A stretch of 64,000 nt of DNA from Afipia sp049747295. Its GTDB lineage: Bacteria; Pseudomonadota; Alphaproteobacteria; Rhizobiales; Xanthobacteraceae. Shown in pieces: positions 8,536 to 17,479 of this stretch; the first letter of the stretch is position 1; each line of letters starts with the position of its first letter. Position numbers and translations under genes: made by a program. The notes beneath the pieces were generated by a model, which had not been told where the DNA came from, did no database searches, and saw nothing but the letters and a program-made list of their open reading frames with translations. The stretch lies in the NCBI RefSeq assembly GCF_049747295.1, contig NZ_JBMHJM010000001.1:3286001-3350000 (forward strand), written 5' to 3'.

Positions 8536-10638
8536 ATGATGTCCGGCGTCAAAACAGATGAATCTACAAACGCAGGAAAAATCGCCGCGTCGGTCGCAAC
8601 CGTAAATTCGGCCAGCGAGGTGGCTCGAAAATCCTGGCTAGGCTTGTCCAGTCTACTTGTCTTCTTGCTTGTGACAGTTGCTGGAATAACCCACATCGAC
8701 CTGCTATTGGACTCGCCGGCAAAATTGCCGCTGGTGTCGATTCCGGTGCCGCTTGTTGGATTTTACATTGTTGGTCCGGCGCTCCTAGTTATCGCGCACT
8801 TCTCTTTACTGCTTCAGCACGAGCTGTTGCATCAGAAAATTCGATCGCTCCAAGTAGCGATCAACTCCCAAGTTGGAAGAGCGCGGCGGGAGGCTATCGG
8901 ATACTGGTCACAGGTTGATACTTATTTCTTTACTCAAGCTCTTTCGAGAGGACAGTTATCTCTTCCTGTGAGCCTGTCACTAGCGGTTGTTACGTCAATG
9001 TCGGTGGTTCTATTTCCGGCTGCTGTTCTGTTTTATTTTCAAGTCACTTTTTTGCCGTATCACAAGATCTCGGTTACCTGGTGGCATCGTATTTGTCTGT
9101 TGTGTGACGTCGCTCTGCTACTCTTTTACGCGGAATCGGTGTGGAGTGTCATGCGGGCTAATCCCCGACGGGGCGCGTCGAGGTCGCTTAGGCCCGGCGT
9201 TTTTCCTTTAAGTTTGCGGTCTTCTCTTGTTGTCATATCGAACCGCATAAGATCTCGAAGATTGATACGTGCGGCACGCTTATTAGGTCACTTCGGAATA
9301 ATTAAGCTGGCGCTTTCGTTGCTGTGTCTATTTTCAATTGCTATCGCCACGGTACCTGACGAATTTTTGGATAGGATAGGTCGCCGGCTGTGGCCAGTGA
9401 GAGTGCCTCTTTATGCTCCGGACCGAATGCAAGATCCTCTGGCGGGACAAAGCCAGCGTTTGGTCTTTTATCCCACGGCGTTCTTTTTTGAGAGATATTG
9501 GAATCAATCATCGAATGAAGGGCCCGGCTTTTTGGGTTTGAGTCGCAACCTTGTAATAGTGGGTAGCGACCTAAGCGGGCGCAGCTTTCGTTACAGAAAC
9601 TTGGATTATGTTACTTTCTCGCGCGTGAAATTAGAAGGTGCCGATTTTCGCTTTGCTTCGTTGTCCGGCGGTCGTTTCTTGGCAAGTCAAGCTCAAAAGA
9701 CAGATTTTTATGGTGCAACAATGCGCGCGGCACAGTTCATTGTTACTCAGGCACAAGAGGCGCAATTCGGTAGGGGACGTCTGGAGCGAATCTTAACAAT
9801 CGGATCGCGATTTAATGGAGCGAATTTCGATAATGCCGTCCTTAGTTTAGCGGAATTGGATAATAGCGATTTTGACGGCGCCTCATTCGACGGCGTCGAT
9901 CTCGAAGCTGCTTACGTCTATCAAAGTAAAATGCGTGGAGTGATTTTTGATGCCGCATGTCTTCAAGGAATGGTTTTTACAGATAGGGGGGCGATCGATG
10001 ATGGCTTTTCGTATGAAGACTCGGGGCGGATGAATGATTTCCGCGGCAGCAGTTTTCGCGGTGCGGGCGTTTGGCAATCTGTTCCCCCTTTCAAGCAGGC
10101 CGTTCAATACGTTGACTTCGAAAACGTTGGGCTATCGGCGGTAGGTACGAGCCAAAAAGAGAGGCTGTCCACGCTCTTCGAAAGTCTTACCTTCGTTGCT
10201 ATTCCAGAAGTGGTGGAGAGACGTATTTACGATTTGCTCTCTCCGGACTCTCCAAATTGGAAATCGTCATCTGAATCCAAAATATGGAGCAATTTTCTGA
10301 AGTCGGTTGAAAATACTGCGGCGACGAAGGACAGGGGACAGTTTTTGGGAAAACTTATCTGTAACGACGATAGCAACGAGGGATGGACAGCCAAAGCGAT
10401 TGCAAGGCACCTCGATGCTCCGTCTACAGCTAAGGAAATTCTTCAGGGCGCTATCGGCGCACTCGATCAACTTGATTGTGCTGGGTCGCGTAAAATCGAT
10501 GAGAGCCTCAAGGCGAGGCTTAAGCGCCACGCGCAAACGACGTTTGCCTGGGCAGATGAAAGCCTTACCGAGAAGAGGCGCGACGCGCGGTGGGGGGGCG
10601 GAAAAACAATGCGAACCTCGATCTGCTCAGTTGATTGA
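8536..10638 (+). CDS. Membrane protein with pentapeptide repeats
   Basis: The 700-residue protein has about five hydrophobic segments in its first 280 residues (near 35-55, 70-95, 140-170, 185-202 and 255-275). A pentapeptide-repeat region follows at about 340-490, with repeats such as GADFRFASL, SRFNGANFDNAVL and SDFDGASFDGVDL forming a right-handed beta-helix. The last 200 residues are helical and unassigned. GGCAGGA lies upstream of the ATG. Codon use is more AT-rich than in the flanking core genes, which fits acquired DNA. Pentapeptide proteins with membrane anchors recur in defence islands, but the role here is unknown. Confidence 0.75.
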   Translation: MMSGVKTDESTNAGKIAASVATVNSASEVARKSWLGLSSLLVFLLVTVAGITHIDLLLDSPAKLPLVSIPVPLVGFYIVGPALLVIAHFSLLLQHELLHQKIRSLQVAINSQVGRARREAIGYWSQVDTYFFTQALSRGQLSLPVSLSLAVVTSMSVVLFPAAVLFYFQVTFLPYHKISVTWWHRICLLCDVALLLFYAESVWSVMRANPRRGASRSLRPGVFPLSLRSSLVVISNRIRSRRLIRAARLLGHFGIIKLALSLLCLFSIAIATVPDEFLDRIGRRLWPVRVPLYAPDRMQDPLAGQSQRLVFYPTAFFFERYWNQSSNEGPGFLGLSRNLVIVGSDLSGRSFRYRNLDYVTFSRVKLEGADFRFASLSGGRFLASQAQKTDFYGATMRAAQFIVTQAQEAQFGRGRLERILTIGSRFNGANFDNAVLSLAELDNSDFDGASFDGVDLEAAYVYQSKMRGVIFDAACLQGMVFTDRGAIDDGFSYEDSGRMNDFRGSSFRGAGVWQSVPPFKQAVQYVDFENVGLSAVGTSQKERLSTLFESLTFVAIPEVVERRIYDLLSPDSPNWKSSSESKIWSNFLKSVENTAATKDRGQFLGKLICNDDSNEGWTAKAIARHLDAPSTAKEILQGAIGALDQLDCAGSRKIDESLKARLKRHAQTTFAWADESLTEKRRDARWGGGKTMRTSICSVD

Positions 10639-11590
10639 TGCTGAATACCTCTGCTGATGTGCGAGAAGTGTCGCATATTACTAGTAAGTGATAATGCGGA
10701 GTTTTCTCGCCTGCTCGCAGGCGTAATTCGGACTGGCTGCGTGCATCTCGCCTAAAAGCCATTCGCTCTTAGCGCGAAAGTAAGCAGGCTTCTTCTGCCA
10801 CGACAGCTTGGTTAGGTCGGCTGGTCGCTCTGTCCTAGGGACTGATTATGCATGAGCTTTACTCTGTCTCCCTCTTTACAATGCTGCGGCCCGAAGATTT
10901 CTCACGCTAGTTTCAATATTTTGGTTCCTACGGATGTGTTTGAGAGAAGCCCCGCAAAATGCGTGGTCCCATTTCTAGTTCCGTTCCAGTATCGCAAGTT
11001 GAGGGCCGACTGAGGCGTGATGATCGGATCGAGGTTCGCAAGTTAGATTTCCGGATTGCTGGCGGCACCGCTATTGGCGCACTTCAACCGAATGTTGCGA
11101 TCGCTAGCAAAAACACAAAATGAAGTCAGTTGGCCGGCTGATAGGGAAATACTCGAAATGGAGTTAGTCCGCGGACTGATAAAGAAATTCGCGAAATGGA
11201 GTCAGTTGGCTGACTGATAAGCAAAGACGAGAAAACTTATCAGTTGTTCTGTGCGCTCGCGTAGGGATGCGGTGCCTTGCGGGCGGCGTGCGGTCGGGCC
11301 TGTACTTTCGGCTTGTTAGCCGAGTGTACATCACGACGTTTGAATCCGAGGCTAGGGTTCATTGCCTCGCTTTCCGGCGGCAAAGTTTGACAACATTGAT
11401 TTTCGGGGGGCCGCGGAAAAACTTTACACAGCGACAACGGTCGGGCTGCAGGATTCGGAAGGGTCGCGCCAGTTCAAACTGTTTAGCAAAGTCCGAGCCG
11501 CCTCAAGCCGCGCTACGTCGAGTCAGGCGAGCTGCTTCAGCAGCGGCTTTCCGGCAATGGATGGTGTTACTGAGCGTGCTTGCAGCGCCG
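10639..11590. other. Long non-coding gap containing palindromic repeats
   Basis: About 950 bases show no convincing gene. The only structured part is the repeat array near 11115-11228. Short frames at 11240-11604 have no family resemblance. Confidence 0.45.
11115..11228. repeat. Three tandem 38-bp palindromic repeats
   Basis: Three imperfect copies with an exact 38-bp period: the ATG-like triplets of the units sit at 11120, 11158 and 11196. Each unit reads roughly GAAATGGAGTCAGTT followed by GGCTGACTGATAA. Each keeps an inverted core although the bases differ: TCAG/CTGA, the perfect palindrome AGTCCGCGGACT, and AGTCAG-ttgg-CTGACT. A reversed partial copy, TTATCAGTTG, follows at about 11237. 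A related copy lies at 5571. Confidence 0.75.
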
Positions 11591-11928
11591 TTACTTCAAG
11601 GTGATCCATGCGCTTTCAGGAAGAATCCGGACTAGGCGTCTGGACGCGGCTTGGGCGTCCGGGAGAAATCTGGGCACGAGGGCGATTCCCAAACCTGCGC
11701 ATACTGCGTCGTAAGTGACGGACATGTTGCCGGTGCTGATGTGCTACTGGCCGCGGATTGACTGATCGTCGATCGTCCAATAATTGAGTCGCTGATTGTC
11801 AGGATCCCACGATGGTTCGCAAGGTCGAATACCTTCTGCGGTGTGCCGGCACGCTTAAGATAATCCGGTGAGGCCACCAGCCACATGTCGGTGGGTTCAA
11901 GCAGCCGGCTCACGTCGCGAGCTTCGCA
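11591..11928 (-). pseudogene. LysR-family regulator fragment, frameshifted and truncated
   Basis: One frame gives a LysR effector-domain segment (LEPTDMWLVASPDYLKRAG, then ANHRGI). A second frame continues the family pattern with TYDAVCAGLGIALVPRFLP and ends at a TAA at 11591. No single frame covers both, and the DNA-binding half is missing: a stop lies at 11929 just upstream. It is a decayed remnant and marks old rearrangement at the right edge of the defence block. Confidence 0.75.
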
Positions 11929-12025
11929 TTAATCAAAAAGCGGCGCCCAATTATGGAGCGCGGCGACTGTCTGATATGAGGTCCCAATAAACGGCGACTG
12001 TGCGCCTTATTGCCGGGTTTCCCGC

Positions 12026-12292
12026 TCAGTGTTTGTCCGTGCCCGTGGGATCCAGGTCATTCGCGGCTATTGTCACCCACTTCATTGGCTCCTTCGAGGA
12101 GGACAATTTCCTCCGCGCCAGCGATTCGATCATGCGATGATGTTTCAAGAAAAGTCGCGTGGCTTGTTCAAGTTGCGCACTGATCGGGCATGTTCCGTCC
12201 AAGGTAGCCAGAACACGTAGCGACACGCGACATCGTTGCGGCAGTCCGCTGGTCACCTTTACGAGGAAATGGACATATCGTTCGCTTGTCAT
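12026..12292 (-). CDS. Hypothetical small protein (88 aa)
   Basis: A short frame beginning MTSERYVHFLVKVTSG, with GAGAGG nine bases before the ATG. I do not recognise the family. The sequence is hydrophilic with no membrane segment. It precedes no obvious partner. The upstream motif supports translation, but the call remains tentative. Confidence 0.42.
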   Translation of the reverse strand: MTSERYVHFLVKVTSGLPQRCRVSLRVLATLDGTCPISAQLEQATRLFLKHHRMIESLARRKLSSSKEPMKWVTIAANDLDPTGTDKH

Positions 12293-12365
12293 CGCAATAC
12301 CTCTCGCCGAAATGGAGGTAAAAGTCAGGACAAGCTGAACGCCCGCGTTGAGGCTCGGGAACGAA

Positions 12366-12902
12366 TTACTTCTCAGCCTTCTCCAACTTTTGTGCCATCT
12401 CCAAATGATGCTTTAGCGCAGGCAGAGTCTTTGAGGCCCAACTTTTCAGGTCGGCGTTGTCGCCACCTTTGCCATATCGCTCAAAGAGGGATACAGCATC
12501 TTTGTGCGCGTCGACTTGCATATCAGTGAAGCTTGCACTGAAGTCCTTGCCTGTAAGGCCTTTAAGTTTATCCAGTTTGCTCTTGTGTGCGCTGTCTAAT
12601 TCGGTAGGAATTTGCGCGCTGACTTTTCCGCCAGAGACAAGTGACTTCAATTCCGAGCTGGTTTTGGTGTGATCTGTCACCATTTGAGCGGCGAACGTCT
12701 TCTCTGCAGCCGTTCCTTTGTTTTGAGCGAGCTTATTCGACTCGATCTCGAACATGTCGCTGATAGCGACTTCCTTAACAAAGTCTGCGGTTGCCGGAGT
12801 AACGCCCAGTGCGGAATTTACACCCGTCTTCTCCCCAACAGATTGTGCGAGTGCTGGTGTAGCTACAAGCAGGCAGGCAAAGATGAAAGCAGTACGTTTC
12901 AT
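12366..12902 (-). CDS. DUF4142 exported protein
   Basis: The 178-residue protein has a signal peptide (residues 1-20, cleavage after ALA before Q) and a DUF4142 helical domain. Features include FVKEVAISDMFEIESNKLA, a ferritin-like pattern with AAQMVTDHTKTSSEL, and a C-terminal LKHHLEMAQKLEK. Members are periplasmic or outer-membrane-associated and rise under stress; their activity is not known. GGGAGAG precedes the ATG. A perfect GGAAC-N16-CGTT site lies about 50 bases upstream, so control by the general stress sigma factor is likely. Confidence 0.9.
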   Translation of the reverse strand: MKRTAFIFACLLVATPALAQSVGEKTGVNSALGVTPATADFVKEVAISDMFEIESNKLAQNKGTAAEKTFAAQMVTDHTKTSSELKSLVSGGKVSAQIPTELDSAHKSKLDKLKGLTGKDFSASFTDMQVDAHKDAVSLFERYGKGGDNADLKSWASKTLPALKHHLEMAQKLEKAEK

Positions 12903-12952
12903 GGTGCTCTCCCGAAATTGTCTCTTGGGCGGAAACCCGCTGATTTCGCAAC

Positions 12953-12977
12953 AACGGAAATGATCTTGGTGGGTTCC
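12953..12977 (-). promoter_or_regulatory. Candidate EcfG-type promoter for DUF4142 gene
   Basis: On the minus strand GGAAC and CGTT are separated by exactly 16 bases, matching the known alphaproteobacterial general-stress consensus. It lies about 50 bases before the start codon. Confidence 0.75.
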
Positions 12978-13123
12978 GTTAGTGACAAGTCGTCCGACGG
13001 CCGATTTCCGCAGATTCCGAAGGCAGGCTTAGCCCGGCCTAAGCCGAGCTGAGACGCAACCCCTGCAAGGATCACCGCGCGTGGACAACAGGACGATCGA
13101 TCCCAATCGCCCATGGAAGAGAC

Positions 13124-13315
13124 CTAGTCGCCGCGCTTCTTGTTTTGGATATAATCCTCAACTGCCGATACACTTACACCAACCGCGCGCACAGCTTTTT
13201 GTAGCTCTTCCTCCGTGCACCGCAGACGATCGGTCCAGTACCTTACTTCATAGGGATCATCCACGCTGACCTTACTCCGATCCGGTTCTCCTCGATTATC
13301 TCGATCGTCTGCCAT
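13124..13315 (-). CDS. DUF3606 small protein
   Basis: A 63-residue protein with the DUF3606 pattern: DRSKVSVDDPYEVRYWTDRL, then EELQKAVRAVGVSVSAVEDYI. The family is small, cytosolic and widespread in Rhizobiales, with no known function. A strong GAGGAGG site sits before the ATG. It lies among stress genes. Confidence 0.85.
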   Translation of the reverse strand: MADDRDNRGEPDRSKVSVDDPYEVRYWTDRLRCTEEELQKAVRAVGVSVSAVEDYIQNKKRGD

Positions 13316-13482
13316 TGTGAATCCTCCTCGGACGAGCCCTGACAGTACTCCAACAGGCAGTGGTCGCTCGGAAGCTCAGAAGTTAGAAGTGATTACTGCG
13401 CGCCGTCAGAATACCCTGGGCGTTGTCGTGCAGTGGCACGAAGAGCGAAACGGTAGTAGGGCACGCCAGCGCGGCTCACGAA

Positions 13483-13647
13483 TCATTTTCGATCTTCGTG
13501 GACAGGCCGCGACTTAGGCTTCTTGTTTCGCTTCTCGTTTCTTGCCTTCTCTTCGACAGAGGTCACGTCCTGAGCGCGTTCCTTATCAGCCGGTTGATCT
13601 TCACCCCTGTTGTCGCGGACGATGCCTTGTTGGTCCTTGGCGGTCAT
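13483..13647 (-). CDS. Small highly charged protein (54 aa)
   Basis: The frame runs further upstream, but AAGGAG lies at ideal distance before the internal ATG at 13647, so I chose that start. The product begins MTAKDQQGIVRDNRGEDQP and ends with a Lys/Arg-rich tail. It is likely disordered. A near-consensus EcfG promoter lies 22 bases upstream of the start. Confidence 0.6.
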   Translation of the reverse strand: MTAKDQQGIVRDNRGEDQPADKERAQDVTSVEEKARNEKRNKKPKSRPVHEDRK

Positions 13648-13668
13648 GATTGGCTCCTTGGCGGGGCC

Positions 13669-13693
13669 AACGCGCGACATCATCAAGTGTTCA
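13669..13693 (-). promoter_or_regulatory. Candidate EcfG-type promoter
   Basis: Minus strand TGAAC-N16-CGTT, one mismatch from consensus, ending 22 bases before the start codon at 13647. Confidence 0.5.
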
Positions 13694-14370
13694 ACGGATA
13701 CGGTTATTGAGTTGATGGCTTGTCTCCGGACGGTCTTCTCCCGCCAGCAAACACTAGGCACTGATGCCTGCGACCTAAAGAAACGGCAGTGCGGCTTTGA
13801 CGGGAAGAAACGTATAATCCAATTGACGGCGCGGACGTGATTTTCAGGAATCATCTTAAGCAGGAAGAGTTTGGGGCGCGAGGCCGCCCCGAAAATAAAG
13901 CCTAACCAAACGACGTGTCAGTGCGATTACTCCGCACCTACCGACGTTCACAATTTGCGGTAGAATAGCTGCCGCCCGAACCGGCGACAGCGTTTGAGTT
14001 TTATGATGTCGATAGAAGCATGGTCACGGCGGACGGAGTGACGGCCGCGAGTTTCCCTCGAGCGCCCTATTGTCGACCGACAAAAAACTCGCACCCAATT
14101 TAGCCCACGTTGGCCATCTGTCATTCACCTATGTGAATCATTCCTGGAATCATCGTTTGAGATCCGGGCAAAAGATTGTTGAGGGGTGCACCGAAAACAA
14201 AGCGATTATTAACGGGTGTTAAAGCCGGAACCTGTTCGGCACGGTACGCTGTAAAAAAGAGAGTGGTGAATGCAGGCGGCATCCTTTGTGTTGCGTCCAC
14301 TCGACACTTGTTCACATGCACGTCTGACCTGCCGCGTCCGTTGCGATAAATCTTCGAAAGGAAGAGACAA
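13694..14370. other. Non-coding gap
   Basis: About 680 bases with no gene I can support. A GC hairpin (GGGGCG/CGCCCC near 13873) has no T-run on either side. Confidence 0.4.
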
Positions 14371-14595
14371 TTGGGAGTCAATCTCATAACCCGTGAGTTG
14401 CTTGACGAGCAGGAGTTTCAGAGGTTTCGCAAACGGGAAGAGGAGCTGGCCAGGGTGACTTTTTGTATTCTGAATGCTTGCCCCGTTCATATGCGTGATT
14501 TTATCATCCTAAAAAAGATCGTCGAAGGGAAAGCTCCGGAGGAATCTAAAGGGCAGTGCTCCAAAGGTAGATCAACTAGGCTGAAATACCGATGA
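14371..14595 (+). CDS. Small hypothetical protein, weakly like sigma region 4
   Basis: A 74-residue frame starting at TTG, with GAAAGGAAG at good distance, which decides the start. The middle (ILNACPVHMRDFIILKKIVEG) follows the spacing of a sigma-70 region 4 helix, but the helix-turn-helix end is degenerate. It could be a short regulator or a chance frame. No neighbour helps. Confidence 0.35.
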   Translation: MGVNLITRELLDEQEFQRFRKREEELARVTFCILNACPVHMRDFIILKKIVEGKAPEESKGQCSKGRSTRLKYR

Positions 14596-14636
14596 GTATT
14601 AAAAGGGTGGGCCACGCGATATCTGCCGCGCCCGGA

Positions 14637-14912
14637 TTACCAGAGCTTGTTCAATCCCCACATGTCGCGGACCTTCAGGAGCAGAACAGCTCCCGATAGT
14701 GTTGCTCCCACGAAATTGGCGGCCACGAGCACCCAATCCCCTTTCATCAGTCCGTACCCAATCCAGCCCATTAGGCCCGCGGTGAGGACAACAAGCGTTC
14801 TCCAGGACAAGCCGTCAGTTGCGCCAGCTGGCCAAGCTTTACAGACCTGCGGAAGGTAAGAGAGAGACGTAAGCCCAGCTGCAGCGGTCCCTACGAGTGT
14901 TGCTAAATCCAA
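14637..14912 (-). CDS. SemiSWEET-type (MtN3/PQ-loop) membrane transporter
   Basis: A 91-residue protein with three membrane helices and the family's early LPQV motif (SLSYLPQVCKAWP, residues 17-29). SemiSWEETs dimerise to carry sugars across the inner membrane. The start is a TTG, chosen because a perfect GGAGG lies seven bases upstream and no ATG is available. A GCAAC-N16-CGTT site lies 33 bases upstream. Substrate unknown. Confidence 0.85.
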   Translation of the reverse strand: MDLATLVGTAAAGLTSLSYLPQVCKAWPAGATDGLSWRTLVVLTAGLMGWIGYGLMKGDWVLVAANFVGATLSGAVLLLKVRDMWGLNKLW

Positions 14913-14944
14913 GGCGTTGCCTCCGTTGAGATGCAGCCATGGCT

Positions 14945-14969
14945 AACGTGGAGATCCTCACGATGTTGC
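14945..14969 (-). promoter_or_regulatory. Candidate EcfG-type promoter for SemiSWEET gene
   Basis: Minus strand GCAAC-N16-CGTT, one mismatch in the -35 element, 33 bases from the start codon. Confidence 0.4.
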
Positions 14970-15170
14970 ACCGAAAGAAACGGCTTAATGTCTGAACTGT
15001 GCAGAAGGAATTTTCCGGTCTTTCACCCTTCCGAGCCGGCGACGGTTTATGCATCCGCTTAGACGTGATGTCATTTTTACCTTACGGGAAACGATAAGTA
15101 GTGAGCGACCTTCCGGAACAAGCTCATAAGCCGAAATTTGTGGTCAAGGAGATTGAACCGGAGGGATGAT

Positions 15171-16340
15171 ATGAAGGCATTAACCTGGCACGGGAAGAGC
15201 GACATCCGCTGCGAAAGCGTTCCAGATCCGAAGATCGAGGACGGTCACGACGCGATTATCAAAGTGACAGCCTGCGCGATCTGTGGCTCGGACCTACATA
15301 TCTTCGATGGCGTAATCCCTTCGATGGAATCTGGCGATGTGCTCGGCCACGAGACGATGGGCGAGGTGGTCGAGGTTGGAGCAGAAAACAAAGCGCTAGA
15401 GGTCGGCGATCGGGTAGTAGTCCCCTTCACGATCTCTTGCGGCCAGTGCTTCTTTTGCAAGCGTGGCTTCTATTCAGGATGTGAGCGCTCTAACCCGGAC
15501 GCCAAGAAGGCCGAAAAGATGTGGGGTCATTCCCCCGCAGGCCTTTTCGGTTATTCGCATCTGCTCGGCGGATACGCGGGCGGACAAGCCGAATTTCTTC
15601 GCATCCCCTACGCGGATGTAGGTCCCCTCAAGGTGCCCTCCGGGCTCAGCGATGAGCAGGTTCTTTTTCTGTCGGACATTTTTCCGACCGGATACATGGC
15701 CGCCGAATTCTGTGATCTGAAGGGTGGCGAGACAGTTGCCATCTGGGGCTGCGGGCCGGTCGGCCAATTTGCGATTAGAAGTGCCTTTTTGCTTGGCGCT
15801 GAGCGTGTCATTGCAATCGATACGGTACCGGAACGTCTCGAAATGGCCCGGACTGCGGGTGCCCAGACAATCGATTTCAGACAAGATGACGTTTACGACC
15901 GCATCCAAGATATGACGAGCGGCCGCGGCGCCGATGCTTGTATCGACGCGGTCGGAACCGAGCCGTCTACAGCATCCGGTTTTGATGCCGTCGTCGATCG
16001 CATCAAAGTCGCCACCTTCATGGGTACAGATCGACCACACGTTCTGCGACAGGCAATTCACTGCTGCCGCAATTTTGGGACCGTGTCGATCGTGGGCGTT
16101 TACGGTGGCTTCCTGGACAAGATACCCATGGGGTCAGCAATCAATCGAGGCCTGACGTTTCGCATGGCTCAAACGCCGGTGCAACGCTACCTGCCCCTGC
16201 TCCTCGAACGAATTGAGAAAGGTGAAATCGACCCTTCATTTGTAATCACGCATCGAGCGCCTCTGGAGGATGGCCCCGAGCTGTACAAGACCTTTCGAGA
16301 GAAAAAAGACGGATGCGTAAAAGTAGTCCTGCGGCCTTAG
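15171..16340 (+). CDS. Zinc-dependent alcohol dehydrogenase (class III-like, formaldehyde dehydrogenase type)
   Basis: The 389-residue product is a medium-chain dehydrogenase. Catalytic zinc ligands are in CAICGSDLH and GHETMGEV. The structural zinc cysteines are in CGQCFFCKRGFYSGC. The Rossmann motif is WGCGPVGQFA near 190. The insert and length match the glutathione-independent formaldehyde dehydrogenase branch, but the substrate cannot be fixed. The frame begins earlier at GTG/ATG codons, but GGAGGG precedes the ATG at 15171. It would oxidise an alcohol or hydrated aldehyde with NAD in the cytosol. Confidence 0.88.
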   Translation: MKALTWHGKSDIRCESVPDPKIEDGHDAIIKVTACAICGSDLHIFDGVIPSMESGDVLGHETMGEVVEVGAENKALEVGDRVVVPFTISCGQCFFCKRGFYSGCERSNPDAKKAEKMWGHSPAGLFGYSHLLGGYAGGQAEFLRIPYADVGPLKVPSGLSDEQVLFLSDIFPTGYMAAEFCDLKGGETVAIWGCGPVGQFAIRSAFLLGAERVIAIDTVPERLEMARTAGAQTIDFRQDDVYDRIQDMTSGRGADACIDAVGTEPSTASGFDAVVDRIKVATFMGTDRPHVLRQAIHCCRNFGTVSIVGVYGGFLDKIPMGSAINRGLTFRMAQTPVQRYLPLLLERIEKGEIDPSFVITHRAPLEDGPELYKTFREKKDGCVKVVLRP

Positions 16341-16426
16341 CTATATAGCTCGAGTTCACGTCCGGCTGGCACTACCGGACGCCAGACTCTCCGGCCCATT
16401 GTCGATTGCGGTGGACAATTCAATGC

Positions 16427-16451
16427 GGAACCCACGCAGAAATGGAACGTT
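16427..16451 (+). promoter_or_regulatory. Candidate EcfG-type promoter for YidB-GlsB unit
   Basis: A perfect GGAAC-N16-CGTT match, 34 bases before the YidB start codon. Confidence 0.75.
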
Positions 16452-16484
16452 GCCGCCGCAGTCACTCAGCGTCAGGAGCTACAC

Positions 16485-16937
16485 ATGTCACGCGGTTTCC
16501 CATCGATGACGGCGTTGTTGGGTTTGCTCGCTCTGGCGGGTTATCAGAACAGGGACAAGCTCGCGGAGTTGCTGAAGGGCGCGGGCAATACCCAGCCCGG
16601 TGCGAGCAACGAGAAGGGACCGTTGGACGGAGTGCTTGGTAATTTGAGTGGCGGGCTCGCGGGTACTGGGATCGGAGGGCTCTTGGGCGGCGGGCTCCAA
16701 GAACTACGCGAGCGTTTCAAACAGAACGGTCAGGGAGATGCCGCAGAGTCTTGGATAAATAAGGGACCTAATAAAGAGCTTCCGGCCCCTCAGCTGAAAC
16801 AGGCCATCGGACCAGACGTGTTAGCTGCGCTGGAGCAGCAAACCGGCCTGTCGCAAGAGGAGCTTTTGGCGCGACTGTCGCGTGAGCTTCCTACGGCTGT
16901 CGATCAATATACGCCTGACGGCCGGCTCCCCCACTAG
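16485..16937 (+). CDS. yidB: YidB family protein (DUF937)
   Basis: A 150-residue protein. A Gly-rich zipper-like stretch (GGLAGTGIGGLLGGGLQEL, about 53-71) is followed by the helical YidB C-terminus (LKQAIGPDVLAALEQQTGLS, then ELLARLSRELPTAVDQYTPDG). The cellular role is unknown; homologues are often stress-induced. AGGAG precedes the ATG. The downstream GlsB gene begins 26 bases after its stop, so the two form an operon driven by the perfect EcfG site upstream. Confidence 0.88.
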   Translation: MSRGFPSMTALLGLLALAGYQNRDKLAELLKGAGNTQPGASNEKGPLDGVLGNLSGGLAGTGIGGLLGGGLQELRERFKQNGQGDAAESWINKGPNKELPAPQLKQAIGPDVLAALEQQTGLSQEELLARLSRELPTAVDQYTPDGRLPH

Positions 16938-16962
16938 ACAACCAATAGCGAAGGATCTGCAC

Positions 16963-17223
16963 ATGGGCATTATATGGACGATCATCATTGGGTTCATTGC
17001 CGGCGTCATTGCGAAGTTCATAATGCCGGGAGACAACGAGCCGACTGGCTTCATTCTCACGGCCATTTTGGGAATCGTGGGAGCGTTTGTTGCGACGTTT
17101 CTTGGCCAGACGCTCGGTTGGTATCGCCCCGGCGAGGGGGCAGGGCTGATCGGCGCCGTGGTTGGCGCCATTGTCGTTTTGCTGGCTTATGGCATGATCG
17201 CAGGACGTCGACGTGTTGTCTAA
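16963..17223 (+). CDS. GlsB/YeaQ/YmgE stress-response membrane protein
   Basis: The 86-residue product has three short membrane helices with Gly-rich faces: WTIIIGFIAGVIAKFIMPG, then LTAILGIVGAFVATFLG, then GAVVGAIVVLLAYG. This is the transglycosylase-associated (GlsB) family of small inner-membrane stress proteins. I chose the ATG at 16963 because the family begins MGII and AAGGA lies upstream. It follows YidB and overlaps the next small frame in a TAATG. Confidence 0.9.
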   Translation: MGIIWTIIIGFIAGVIAKFIMPGDNEPTGFILTAILGIVGAFVATFLGQTLGWYRPGEGAGLIGAVVGAIVVLLAYGMIAGRRRVV

Positions 17224-17372
17224 TGGAGCGCAAGTCGACAATGGGTTATCTGCAAAACGGGATTGAACCCCTGGATCAACTGGCGTCGCTACTCTCGATG
17301 GCGGTACCTTTTCTCATCGGGAGTATTGCCGGTTGGTACATGGGCGATTTGATCCATTGCTTCCGCCGATAA
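17223..17372 (+). CDS. Small membrane protein (49 aa), coupled to GlsB
   Basis: The ATG shares bases with the GlsB stop (TAATG), an arrangement typical of coupled translation. The product has one hydrophobic segment (LLSMAVPFLIGSIAGWYMG) and a basic end. No family recognised. Confidence 0.42.
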   Translation: MERKSTMGYLQNGIEPLDQLASLLSMAVPFLIGSIAGWYMGDLIHCFRR

Positions 17373-17479
17373 TCACCCAGCGATGGCTCGTTCCTTGTTC
17401 CATCGCGGCGAGGTCCTATCTTCGGCGCAGATACTGCGCAGAGATTTCCCGAAAGTTGCGCGCAGTTGGCGCCGCCCAT

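Noticed and set aside
11115..11228. CRISPR array
   Set aside because: The copies are contiguous and imperfect with no constant-repeat/variable-spacer alternation and no cas genes.
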